A DNA stretch of 64,000 nt from Acanthosepion lycidas (Eukaryota; Mollusca; Cephalopoda; Sepiida; Sepiidae): assembly GCA_963932145.1 (NCBI GenBank), contig OZ010588.1, forward strand, positions 96,216,841-96,280,840. Reading direction: 5' to 3'. Position numbers and translations under genes: made by a program. This document shows, in pieces, positions 55,160 to 64,000 of the stretch; the first letter of the stretch is position 1; the number at the start of each line of letters is the position of its first letter. Below the pieces are notes generated by a model that was given only the letters and a program-made list of their open reading frames with translations, had not been told where the DNA came from and searched no databases.

Positions 55160-55445
55160 ATATGGCCCAGTGGATAAAAGCGTTACTTGAAGTAATCCAG
55201 TGACTTGACCCAAAGTTTTCAGTTCAATACCTGGCCACAGCAGAAGTGAACAAAAATTTGGAGAGTTCAGTTACTGAAATTGTGATATCCGGAAAAGACA
55301 TGACACGTAGAAGTTGAACTATAAAAACATAAAAGGGTCGGATTGAAATCCCAATCACTTGAAGAAGGCCGGAGCGTACAACGACGGAAACATCGTGAGT
55401 ATGGCAACATAGATCAGGACAGTAGTCCGAACAATGTAAACAGTT
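55160..55445 (+). mobile_element. tRNA-like SINE, family B, second copy
   Basis: TATGGCCCAGTGGATAAAAG head, TCAGTTCAATACCTGGCC B box, CACTTGAAGAAGGCCGGAGC body and GGACAGTAGTCCGAACAATG 3' end, in the order of the copy at 21.49 kb. The triplet tail is absent. Confidence 0.82.
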
Positions 55446-56298
55446 TAAATAAAAACAATATTCGTATTATACCGAAAAAGACTACACCATTTTAAGGCCA
55501 TTTTCATGCAATGTGTTAACTATGAAACCGTTGAACAATAAACCTTCTTTTGTCGTCTTTATATACAAAGCAAATCAAATGATGATAAAATTGATAATAT
55601 TGTTACCTCATTATTTTGTATAGTGAGTTGCTTTTAAAAAGGAAACCAACGGATTTATGGATGGTCTAGTATAAATTATTATATGATCTCCACTTGATTT
55701 ATTAGATGTATAGAAATAGGTAGCAGCATTTAAAAAATACTTTTTGTTCAACTAATACAAGGCACAAAGAACAATCATGCTACAAGACTACTAAATGGAA
55801 ACGATGGCAGAAGCAGGAAATACTTATTCTGAGAATATGTAGGGTATATATTGGGTCATTCTGGACTTGAGAGCTGAGTTGAAATTCTATTCAAGATCAT
55901 TCCATTCACATATGTGCAATAGCCCTTGTGAAATATACGAATCCACCTATAAATCAGGTGACTTTTCTCTGGAAAAAAAACCCCAAAAAAACATTGTTCA
56001 TGCAAAGAAAAAAAAATTACTTATTTTTGCGATACAAAATATATTTCAGATTTAAATAATACACAATAAATAAATAAAACCCCGTATTATTAAGCCCGCC
56101 CTTTTATTGAAAATGCTGACACCCCAATTACGCTGTTCTCCAAAATCTTCCTATCACCTTCAACAAAATATGATAATTATTTATGAAATGACACATCTGA
56201 GTCAATGATATAAAACACGATGTTAAATATTCAATCATAGTCTGGTAATTATCAGCATTTATAATAGTAAAATGTTGCCAATTACTTTCTCAAGGTAC

Positions 56299-56380
<82 letters not shown>

Positions 56381-57060
56381 GTAACTAATATGTTGATACA
56401 AATTGTTAACCTTTATGCTCTTTACTGAAATAATTGTTTTCTGCGTTAATTTCAATATTAGTTATTCCATAAAAATTGCTTCAGGATGAAACAGAGCTTG
56501 ATACTTTAATTCAATCTAATTTTAATAATTATTTTGAAGTTTTTGGATCCTGTATTTGAAACATGAGAAATCTTATGTAGCGATGGAATCATATTTTTTT
56601 TTAAATAATTATAATTTAGGCTCTACTTTGGTATTGAGGACTGTTTTTTTTTTTAAATAAGACAAAAATACTAATGAACTTCGGATTATTTACCTAACGT
56701 GTTCTTTCCTATTTTTCTATATATTTGCACACACACAACTGACACAGACATGACAAATTAGGAAAGGTTTTCCTGTCAAGCGTTTCGTCCTTTAGGATTG
56801 CATCGTAATAAATCTATGTTTACGTTGATACACTGGGAATAATAAATTTTAAAAAGATTTAAGTCTTTTGGTTATAAAATGTAACCGATTTCATTAAGAT
56901 TCGTTTTATTTGATGTTTCTTTTAGTATCAAATATCCTACATTGGGATAATAGTAGATCTGCCAAGAATGGTAATAAATTATAAGAACGTGGATACGAAT
57001 CTCTACTTTCTCATACATGTTTCCCCTAAAATTGGTTTTGGTATATAAAAAAAACGTATC
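55446..57060. other. Intergenic with one (AT)n tract
   Basis: (AT)n at 56302-56377 (about 76 bp). The frame at 55867-56055 has no recognised domain. No element ends. Confidence 0.45.
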
Positions 57061-57064
57061 GTTA

Positions 57065-57335
57065 TTCCATGGTGGAATCAGAGAGCCGAGTTCGAATTCC
57101 AGTCGAATCCATTACATTCACTTACGTGCTAATACCCTTGGGAAATGTATGAATCCTCTTTTCCCAGCTATGGGTAAATATCTATGAGTAGATAGCATGA
57201 CGGACCGGGTTCCATAGCATTGGACAGCTATTGGTCTACTGCAGAAAGAAATGACAACCTACTGCGATGACAAATCTGCTTCGTCAGTCATGTATCGAAA
57301 GATACATGATCGCTTAATCGTGTATCACGCACAGC
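57065..57335 (+). mobile_element. SINE family D, second copy
   Basis: GAGAGCCGAGTTCGAATTCC (B box), ACGTGCTAATACCCTTGGGA, CAGCTATGGGTAAATATCTA, GACCGGGTTCCATAGCATTG and GTCAGTCATGTATCGAAAGA correspond to 26.61-26.82 kb. The A-box end is missing. This copy has about 25 bp that the 26-kb copy lacks. Confidence 0.8.
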
Positions 57336-58140
57336 ACATAACTGATCCCATATGTATGTACAGGCAGAGTAAAGGATTCCAGAAGAAAGATAAAAATCAG
57401 TGGTGTTAATATCCTCCATTATTTTGTGTTCTCGTGAAAACACCGCCTCTACAGAAAATAAAGAAAAAGAGATGATTTATGGCATAAAACAGTAACCGTG
57501 AAAGTTTAAATATCAAAAAAAGAACGAGTGAAAAATTATGCCATAATAAAAATGTATCAAAATGGTTGAAAGCTAAATCAATTTTTTTTTTAAATGCAGA
57601 TACAAAATGGCCGTTCGTATCACGTGATATCCATTGAGACATGTTCCCGCGTGAGCTGTGCAGCAAACCTGAACCACATAAATCGCTATGGAAAAAATAA
57701 GAAATAAATTACACAGATTTACGTAAACTGAAGGAAAAAAAAGTTAAAGTTTAAAGAAACGCAAAAAACAAAAGAACTAAGATGAAACTTTTATTCTGGT
57801 CAACGGAGGAGAAATTGTTCATAACATATTTTCAAGTATTTTTTAATCATCAGTTTTCTAGGAATTTTAATCGATTACAGAAATGCCTCACTTGCAGTTC
57901 CTAACTTATTTTAACTAATAACCTTTATTCCCACAATATTATTACCGTTTAAGATTTAGCATTCTACAGCTTTATATTTGTAAGTTATTCTAATTTTAAT
58001 TTATTTTCAACTGCATTTCAAGTAATACCGAATCCAGCAACTGAGTAAGAACAAAGACAAAATAATTTACTGTTATGAGACCTTACCCATAATAACATAA
58101 TGGAGTATTCCATACGTAATAAATACTGCACCTCAAGAGG
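57336..58140. other. Intergenic, no recognised gene
   Basis: AT-rich. The minus-strand frame at 57406-57666 is Phe-rich and unrecognised. Confidence 0.4.
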
Positions 58141-58149
58141 AAGCAAGGA

Positions 58150-58950
58150 ATTCAGTCCGAAGTCGGGCGACCGGTTGACCGGATGATCGGTTGAACTCTC
58201 ACTCTTCGGGTGGGGAGGAACCCGAACGAAGCTACGCCGAAGGCCGGAGTCTCTTTCGGGGAGGTAAACCGACCCTGAACCCGTTTATACGGTTTCAAAG
58301 GGCATATTTTTGGCCGAGCATACGGGCTCGGAGATCCCGCGTTAAACAGGCCATGTGCCACATGATGCCCTCGTAGGCGGGGGGGGGGGGGGTGACTAAA
58401 TACCGTTCAGTCCGATGTCGGCCGACCGGTTGATCGGTTGAACTGTCTGCCTTCGGGCGGGGAGGAACACGAACGAGGCTACGCCGATGGGCGGAGTCTC
58501 TTTCGGGGAGGTAAACCGACCCAGAACACATTTATACGGGTTCAATGGGCATATTTTTGGCCGAGCCAACGGGCACGGAGATCACACGGGCTCGGAGATC
58601 CCACGTTAAACCAGCTTTGTGCCGCATGATGCCCTCGTGGGGGGGGGGCGACCGGTTGACCGGCTGATCGGTTGAACTCTCTGCCTTTGGGCAGGGAGGA
58701 ACCCGAACGAGTCTACGCTGGAGGGCGGAGTCTCTTTCGGGGAGGTAAACCGACCCTGAACCTGTTTATATGAGTTCAAAGGACATATTTTTGGCCGAGC
58801 CCACGGGCTCAGAGATCCTACCTTAAACCGGCCTTGTGCCACATGATGCCCTCGTGGTGTGGGGTGACTAGATATCGTTCAGTCTGAAGTCTGGAGTGAG
58901 GTCCGTCAGCGAGTCAGTCGGTCGAGTCAGGGGCAGTCCGAAACAGAGTC
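58150..58950 (+). mobile_element. GC-rich SINE-like repeat, tandem trimer
   Basis: Three copies, at about 58150-58395, 58405-58648 and 58649-58890, offsets 255 and 226 bp measured at CGACCGGTTGA. Each has GGTTGAACT(C/G)TC, GAGTCTCTTTCGGGGAGGTA, CATATTTTTGGCCGAGC and CATGATGCCCTCGT, ending in a poly-G run in the first two. The rest to 58950 (GTCAGCGAGTCAGTCGGTCG) resembles the segments at 17.2 kb. Confidence 0.88.
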
Positions 58951-59475
58951 GCGTCCAGACAATTAATACTAAACCTGATGATGCGTACTAACTCATTCTA
59001 CTTCTCTGTATATATTCCTGTTTGTAATATATCTGTGTTATTCCATATCTGTGTTCGAGTTCTTCTTTATTGGTTCTACCTTGGACTATCACCGTGGTAC
59101 AAGGAACCGGACCATAGCATTTACTAATGCGAAAATGTATACAAACGTCATCCGCGTACAGGGTTTTAAAACATTTCATCTTTCTTGCCAGATGTTCTCT
59201 TATTATAAGATATGGATAATTAATAATAAAATCGATAGACATAAAATCAAAAGCATCCGGGACGAGAGGAAGAAAAATGTTATATTTCAAATCAAATAGA
59301 ATCGTCGAGAATCCAGATTCAAACATTACATACATAGAAAAGATTCACCATGTATGATATATCGAAGAGAAAAGAATAAAATTGGCGGGAAAAGCGTAAA
59401 GAAGGAAATAAAATGGCTGAACATTATCCATCAAAACTGGAAACCTGATATAATAATTCTCCTTGGCCCTCCCTT
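58951..59475. other. Intergenic, no recognised gene
   Basis: Frames on both strands, longest 115 codons (59335-58988, minus), show no known domain. Confidence 0.35.
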
Positions 59476-59477
59476 CG

Positions 59478-60110
59478 TTAGTGCCTTAGCTCGCACGAAC
59501 GTTACGTCCTGCCAATACCTCATAAATAATAGTCTATTTCTGTTTCAATCTCGTGGAAAGACAAAATCATTTTATAGAAGCTACACGGCTTGTGTAAAAG
59601 AAAGAAAAAGGTAGACGTGTTTAACGTCTCTTGCCAATACCTAATAAATAATGGACTATTCAATTTTGATCACGAGAGATGAGAAAAGATATATCAGTGA
59701 CGCTTCTTGGTTTCAGTGAAAAAATGAAAGAAAGAAAGAAAGAAAGAAAAGTACAAATATAAAAGTGTTTATAACGCCTTCTACTAATACATAATAAATA
59801 ATGGACTATTCCGTTTTGATTGCTTGAGAAGACAAATCACACGTGACCGACGTTACTTTGTCAGGGAGAAAATGAAAGAAAAAGGAAAGAAATAAATGTT
59901 TAACCTCTGTTTCAGTGAATTGGAAAAACGTGAAATCTTAAATCTTAAAATAATGAACAACGATCATATTTATGATTGCTACTGCAATATTTTATTAAAA
60001 TTCTAAAGCTCAAATACAGATAGGTGAAATTCTACGGATATTTGATTGTCGTAGACCTCGCCATGAGCTTAATCAATCATTAGCTGAAAAAATAATATTC
60101 CTCAAAAATT
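59478..60110. repeat. GAAA-linked tandem array, locus 2
   Basis: Three units with CAATACCT(C/A)ATAAATAATGG-type start, GACGCTTCTTGGTTTCAGTG and (GAAA)n runs, then GTGTTTAACGTCTCTTGCC. The unit order and flank match 38.81-39.80 kb. Confidence 0.85.
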
Positions 60111-60368
60111 TGAAATACTAGAACTTTTTCGCAACACGCTGACGCGTATTCAAATCATCACAGTATGTAGTATTGTTAAAATTATTGCTAACAGTTTTAT
60201 CAACATTTACAAGCTTTACATTTCGTTCAATTTTGCAAGCCAATCAATGAAATTAGAAGCTGATATTTTTCGGCGTTATACATGAACAAAAACCTTACTT
60301 CGCGGTCGTATAATTTCTTTAATTTAATTTAATCTTATAGGACTTCGTGGTGAACAATATATATTTTT

Positions 60369-60551
60369 TTAAATTATTTTTTTCTTTTTAACAGTAAAAA
60401 ATACATTCTGAGAATTTCTTACACTTGAGCACGCAACATACAACTGGCCATACGTAATTATTTCTCTCCGGGGCCACTTTGTGAAGAGTTTGTTTATAGT
60501 TCTCGCAAACGCAGGGCGAATTGAAAACTGGATTCTTGTATATAAAAACAT
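60369..60551 (-). pseudogene. PIF1-type (Helitron) helicase, C-terminal remnant
   Basis: IQFSIRPAFARTINK and TYGQLYVACSSVRN match the ends of PIF1 helicase motifs in Helitron Rep/Hel proteins (PAFAMTINKSQGQ and THGQLYVALSRV from memory). The SQGQ segment is replaced by unrelated residues. The helicase would unwind donor DNA. Only about 60 codons remain. Confidence 0.72.
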
Positions 60552-60884
60552 AAAAACACTATTGTATTTTTTATTAAATAAGTATTTGTCATTTTAATCA
60601 TTAAATTGTTTTTAAAATAATGGGCGTATTTTGTCATAAAACATTCAATTTTTCTAAACAATTTGAAGGAAAACTTATTGTACTAAGCTACGCACCCTAT
60701 TAAAGCAAGCTGTACTTTGTACCCCCTTTATTCCCTGTTGTGACCAAGTAAACGGTTAAAGAAATAACAAAACAAGTGTTGCAGATATATCATATATTAA
60801 ACAGTAAGTACAACAGACGCGTATTACACGACTAGTGAGTGTGTGTCGGTTGACCCAGCGTTCAATCTATTCGACTGTTAATAT

Positions 60885-61095
60885 TTAATATCCCACCACG
60901 AGGGATGTATGTGGCACAAGGCCGAGTTTACCGTGGGTTCTCCGTGACCGTAGGCTCGGCCAAAAATATTCCCTTAGAACCTGCATAAATGGGTTCGGGT
61001 CCTGTCTATCTCCCAGGACGAAACTTGCCCTTCGGCAAAGCCTCGCCCGGGCTCCTCTCTGCTCAAGACAAAGAGTTCGACAGATGAACAATCTA
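60885..61095 (-). mobile_element. GC-rich SINE-like repeat
   Basis: CCACGAGGGATGTATGTGGC, ACAAGGCCGAG, GTAGGCTCGGCCAAAAATAT, CGAAACTTGCCCTTCGGCAA and CAAAGAGTTCGACAGATGAA parallel the copy in the LTR at 7.57-7.80 kb, same orientation. Confidence 0.85.
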
Positions 61096-61109
61096 TGCGA
61101 CTGTTCTCC

Positions 61110-62425
61110 CAGGTCTTTCTCTCCTATTAATCTTATATTAGGCGGAAGAGTCCAACATTAACTCTTTAGTGGGAGGACACCAAAACACTTCCCAAAATTT
61201 AGAGGGTGGGACGGACGGGCAAACGGAAGTCATATAATTTTATGCACACAAATTTTCACGGGGTAAACTAGGAGGATATAATATGACATATCTTATCTAC
61301 CATTAATGCCTATCTATGACGTCCCTGATGACTGCCCTGAGAGACCGTTAATGTTGTAGGGGGTCATAAGTCGGGTGACCAATGGTACGGTAAGCCCATA
61401 AGATTTATAATTCAAGTCCCCCTTGAAAATACACTTGATTATTTGCCTGCCTATTTTCCTGATGCTTTCATTGGAGTTAGACTGGTGACGTTTTTTATGA
61501 GTCTTTCGTTCTGTTCTGAAATTGTCCTTGTTGTCTGAGGCCCCATATGCCTTTGCAAGGTCGTAGACCATGGTTTTAGCGTATTGAAACCATTCAGTGA
61601 TTTCTTTGGTTTTGTAGTCGGCGCGAAAGCTTCCCAACACAGCTGCTCAACGATCGTACTCTGAAGGCATGTCAATTATTAAGCACCTCTCGTTCGTCAA
61701 TAGCCAGACTGCTACTGAATTGTAATGCTTTCTAATGACTTTCTCGAAACCTCGCTAGGCTGCGATGTCACGGTGTTGTTGCTACGTAAATGTTCCTGAT
61801 TTAACTGCACCACGCGGTATATACCGAGGGTAACAGCAAAATTGTTCAAATCGTTTAACAGCATAATTATCCATCGTACAAAATGTTTAATATCTAAAAA
61901 AACAATGAACTAAATAAGTTTCTTTTTTCCAGGTTTACAGATAAGATGATTAGCCATGTTGACACCATTTGTCGGAAGAATATTTCAGCTAGAAAAGAGA
62001 AAAGGTTAAAATTATTTTGTGTCAGAACCACTGTCTTTCCAACTGAGCAATGTTGAGAGGGAAACGATCATTTAGACCTTCAGTAATGGTACCAATATAT
62101 ATACTTCAAAGTGTATTCGAAAAACCAGTAACAGAGTGGTGAATAAGTTTAAAAAATAGGGAACGGTATAGAGGAAAACTGGATCAGGAGGTAACAACAG
62201 GAAGAGAGATCAACATTTCAACTTAGAGCTAAAGAGATCAATCAGAAAAGATCCAACTCAGTTCATAAGACATTTGGCACGTGAGAGAGAAGTTTCACCT
62301 ATGCCCGTTAAAGGAGCAGTAAAAAAGACATGAAAATGAAATCATACGTAAAAGCTGTGAGGCACCTTATTATGCTAGAAAGTTATAAGGCGAAAACTTC
62401 TTGAATAAGTATGAAAATAGCCCTA
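61110..62425. other. Intergenic with an unrecognised minus-strand frame
   Basis: The frame at 61640-61314 (108 codons, MLGSFRADYKTKEITEWFQY) has an overlapping second frame at 61675-61451. No domain recognised; the base composition is less AT-rich than around it, which may mark an old exon or transposon piece. Confidence 0.3.
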
Positions 62426-62426
62426 G

Positions 62427-62429
<3 letters not shown>

Positions 62430-62506
<77 letters not shown>
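62430..62506. repeat. (AT)n microsatellite
   Basis: Pure tract of about 76 bp touching the left arm of an inverted repeat. Confidence 0.95.
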
Positions 62507-62509
<3 letters not shown>

Positions 62510-62875
62510 AGCCTAGAGAGCCAGGCAAACCTACCATGGTTTCACCTAAGAGGATCGTCATAGAATGCTGGCTAAAACTGAAATTCTAAGTAAATGTAGA
62601 CTAGGTCTCTTCACTCCTGCTTATTTTTTTTTTTTTTTGATTGTTCAAATGGCTTTAGCCCCTATTATTCATGTTGTTCTTTTTTATTTTTATTTTTTGA
62701 ATAAATGGTTCCCGTAACAATTCTCGTTGTTTTTTTTTCTTTCTGGTCACGTGGTTATGGTTTTTTTGTTTATTGAGTATAAATATTCCGTTCTTTTTCG
62801 CCTTTTTAGCCAGCCTTCCTTGAAGATCCGCTTAGGTGAAACCTTGGTATGTTTTTCTGTCTCTCTTGGTTTAAC
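62505..62875. mobile_element. Foldback-like inverted repeat
   Basis: Left arm 62505-62573 and right arm 62808-62875 are reverse complements with roughly 75-80 percent identity by eye; the best part is GGTTTCACCTAAG(A/C)GGATC. The interior is T-rich and non-coding. Confidence 0.7.
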
Positions 62876-63127
62876 TAGGTCTGCTCTACTTACTGTATCG
62901 AACATTTTATTTAGTTATTTAGCCTACTCGTATCGGTATTTTTTTGGGGGGGTGGGCTTTGGACTTGCATACTACACAATTATTTTCGGCTAACGTATAT
63001 GTTCTTGGTTCTTTCTTTTTTGTACTTTTTTAAAATACTTTTTTCCCCTTTTATATTGGTTTAATTATTTGCAAATCAAGGAACCGCAGGTTTTCCGAAC
63101 GAGTTTAGTTTCTTATACCTATAGGAT

Positions 63128-63162
63128 TACTACTACTACTACTGCTGCTACTACTACTACTA

Positions 63163-63220
<58 letters not shown>
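63128..63220. repeat. (ACT)n followed by (AT)n
   Basis: ACT triplets at 63128-63164, then pure AT to 63220. Confidence 0.93.
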
Positions 63221-63223
<3 letters not shown>

Positions 63224-63552
63224 CTAGTGTTTATTCTTTATTTACATTATATTGAACTTAATTTCAATAATCTATTAGATTCCGATTCTGAGCTATGATT
63301 AATCATTGATGAAAATGTCATTTTCGTTTATGATCGATTTCATCACGATTCTTCTGTTAAGCTTGGAGAGTAATTAGACATTTTTTATTCTCAATTAGAG
63401 TCCATTAGTGTTATAAAAGCCTCGGAGAATTCCAGTAAGATATCTTTAATCATTTCTAAGATACAACGGTTCAGAGTTTAACAATTGGACAATTTTGCTG
63501 TTACACGATTTGGACTACTTTGCTGTTACACCCGGTATAATATGTAAATATA

Positions 63553-63654
63553 TTAGGTTGGTGCAAAAATAATGACGTAATAATGTCGCTTTTTGACGTT
63601 AACAAATACGTCAAAAAACGACATTATTACATCATTGTTTTTGCACCAGCCTAA
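63553..63654. mobile_element. Mariner-derived MITE, 102 bp
   Basis: Same ends and size as the copy at 26034-26135 and nearly the same sequence (TGACGTAATAATGTCGC), with TA at 63551-63552 and 63655-63656. A central TTTTTGACGTTAACA differs from the 26-kb copy. Confidence 0.94.
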
Positions 63655-63659
63655 TATTA

Positions 63660-63925
63660 CGGATCTTAATACGAACTTTAAAATCATGTTATTGATGCTA
63701 AGGACTGGGAAACGCTGAAAGAAAATCAGGCTGTGTGGAGGAAAATGGTAAACACTCGTTCTCGGAAAAGAAGGTTGAAGTTATCTGAAAACGGACTCAT
63801 AGATAGCGGGAGAGATAAGTTCCAGCCTAATCATATATGAAAGATATGTGGTAGCGTCTTCTTATCCAAAGAGGGTCTTGCTTGTCAGTTAATATTTCAT
63901 GGTGCTATGCAGTTCTAAGCAGACT
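63660..63925 (+). pseudogene. RTE-like LINE, C-terminal zinc finger fragment
   Basis: KDWETLKENQAVWRKMVNTR and KICGSVFLSKEGLACQLIFH resemble the end of endonuclease-reverse transcriptase LINE proteins (compare copy 2 at 28.9-29.1 kb: DRKAWKKATYTG, CPICGFLCKSLAGLKCH). One stop is present, and the finger has lost one His/Cys ligand. It starts right after the MITE. Confidence 0.6.
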
Positions 63926-64000
63926 ACGTTGACAGCCATCCCTAACGACTTGAAGGAAGAGTGCGAACAAGTATTAGGGTCATCAGCAGGTCTTAAAGGT

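Noticed and set aside
58152-58842. Arg/Pro-rich frames in the GC-rich repeats
   Set aside because: They appear in all three tandem repeat copies and vary freely in frame, so they reflect repeat composition, not a gene.

Overview
This window looks like repeat-dominated, non-coding DNA from an animal nuclear genome, most likely a cephalopod mollusc such as an octopus (inference, about 0.6). The reasons are the AT-rich background, more than 30 long (AT)n tracts, several tRNA-like SINE families, Penelope-like, jockey-like and RTE-like retroelement remains, a Ty3/gypsy element and several Tc1/mariner-type elements. I see no intact host gene, no rRNA, no convincing functional tRNA, no CRISPR array and no bacterial operon. 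Almost all long reading frames are transposon remnants or translated microsatellites.

Layout. 0.1-0.5 kb: 26-bp minisatellite. 1.1-1.3 kb: a promoter-like cluster (CCAAT palindrome, two CACGTG boxes, TATA). 2.05-7.89 kb: one structurally complete but mutationally dead Ty3/gypsy element on the minus strand, with both LTRs, a perfect 5-bp target duplication, and a SINE inserted in its 5' LTR. 7.9-12.7 kb: microsatellites, an 80-bp mariner MITE and a tandemly duplicated repeat with a perfect hairpin. 12.7-17.3 kb: an older plus-strand gypsy relic of the same lineage, split in its zinc-knuckle region by a 1,284-bp mariner. 19-22.6 kb: SINEs and a pogo-like MITE. 23.9-25.3 kb: end of a Penelope-like element (GIY-YIG domain). 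26-29.9 kb: tandem tRNA-SINE array with a MITE inside it, a minus-strand jockey-like LINE end, then two RTE-like LINE 3' ends in series. 30.4-33.2 kb: two tandem duplications. 33.5-36.1 kb: the longest jockey-like LINE copy (endonuclease plus reverse transcriptase). 36.6-40 kb: SINE pair, GATA arrays, and a GAAA-linked array that recurs at 59.5 kb. 40-42.6 kb: a LINE fragment and a 144-bp inverted-repeat unit enclosing an RTE-like LINE piece. 44.8-47.2 kb: more jockey-like LINE 3' ends ending in (TA)n. 50.5-53.2 kb: a LINE interrupted by a Helitron-like insert, then a SINE interrupted by a Tc1-like deletion derivative. 58.1-61.1 kb: tandem trimer of a GC-rich SINE-like repeat, the GAAA-linked array and a PIF1/Helitron helicase tail. 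62.5-63.9 kb: foldback repeat, a third mariner MITE and a LINE end.

The strongest message is nested insertion history: SINE in LTR, mariner in gypsy, MITE in SINE, Helitron in LINE, Tc1-like element in SINE. A second theme is that (AT)n tracts repeatedly start exactly at the 3' ends of LINE and SINE copies, so part of the microsatellite load probably grew from element tails. Several otherwise different SINE families also share a short core close to GCCTTGTGCCACAT.
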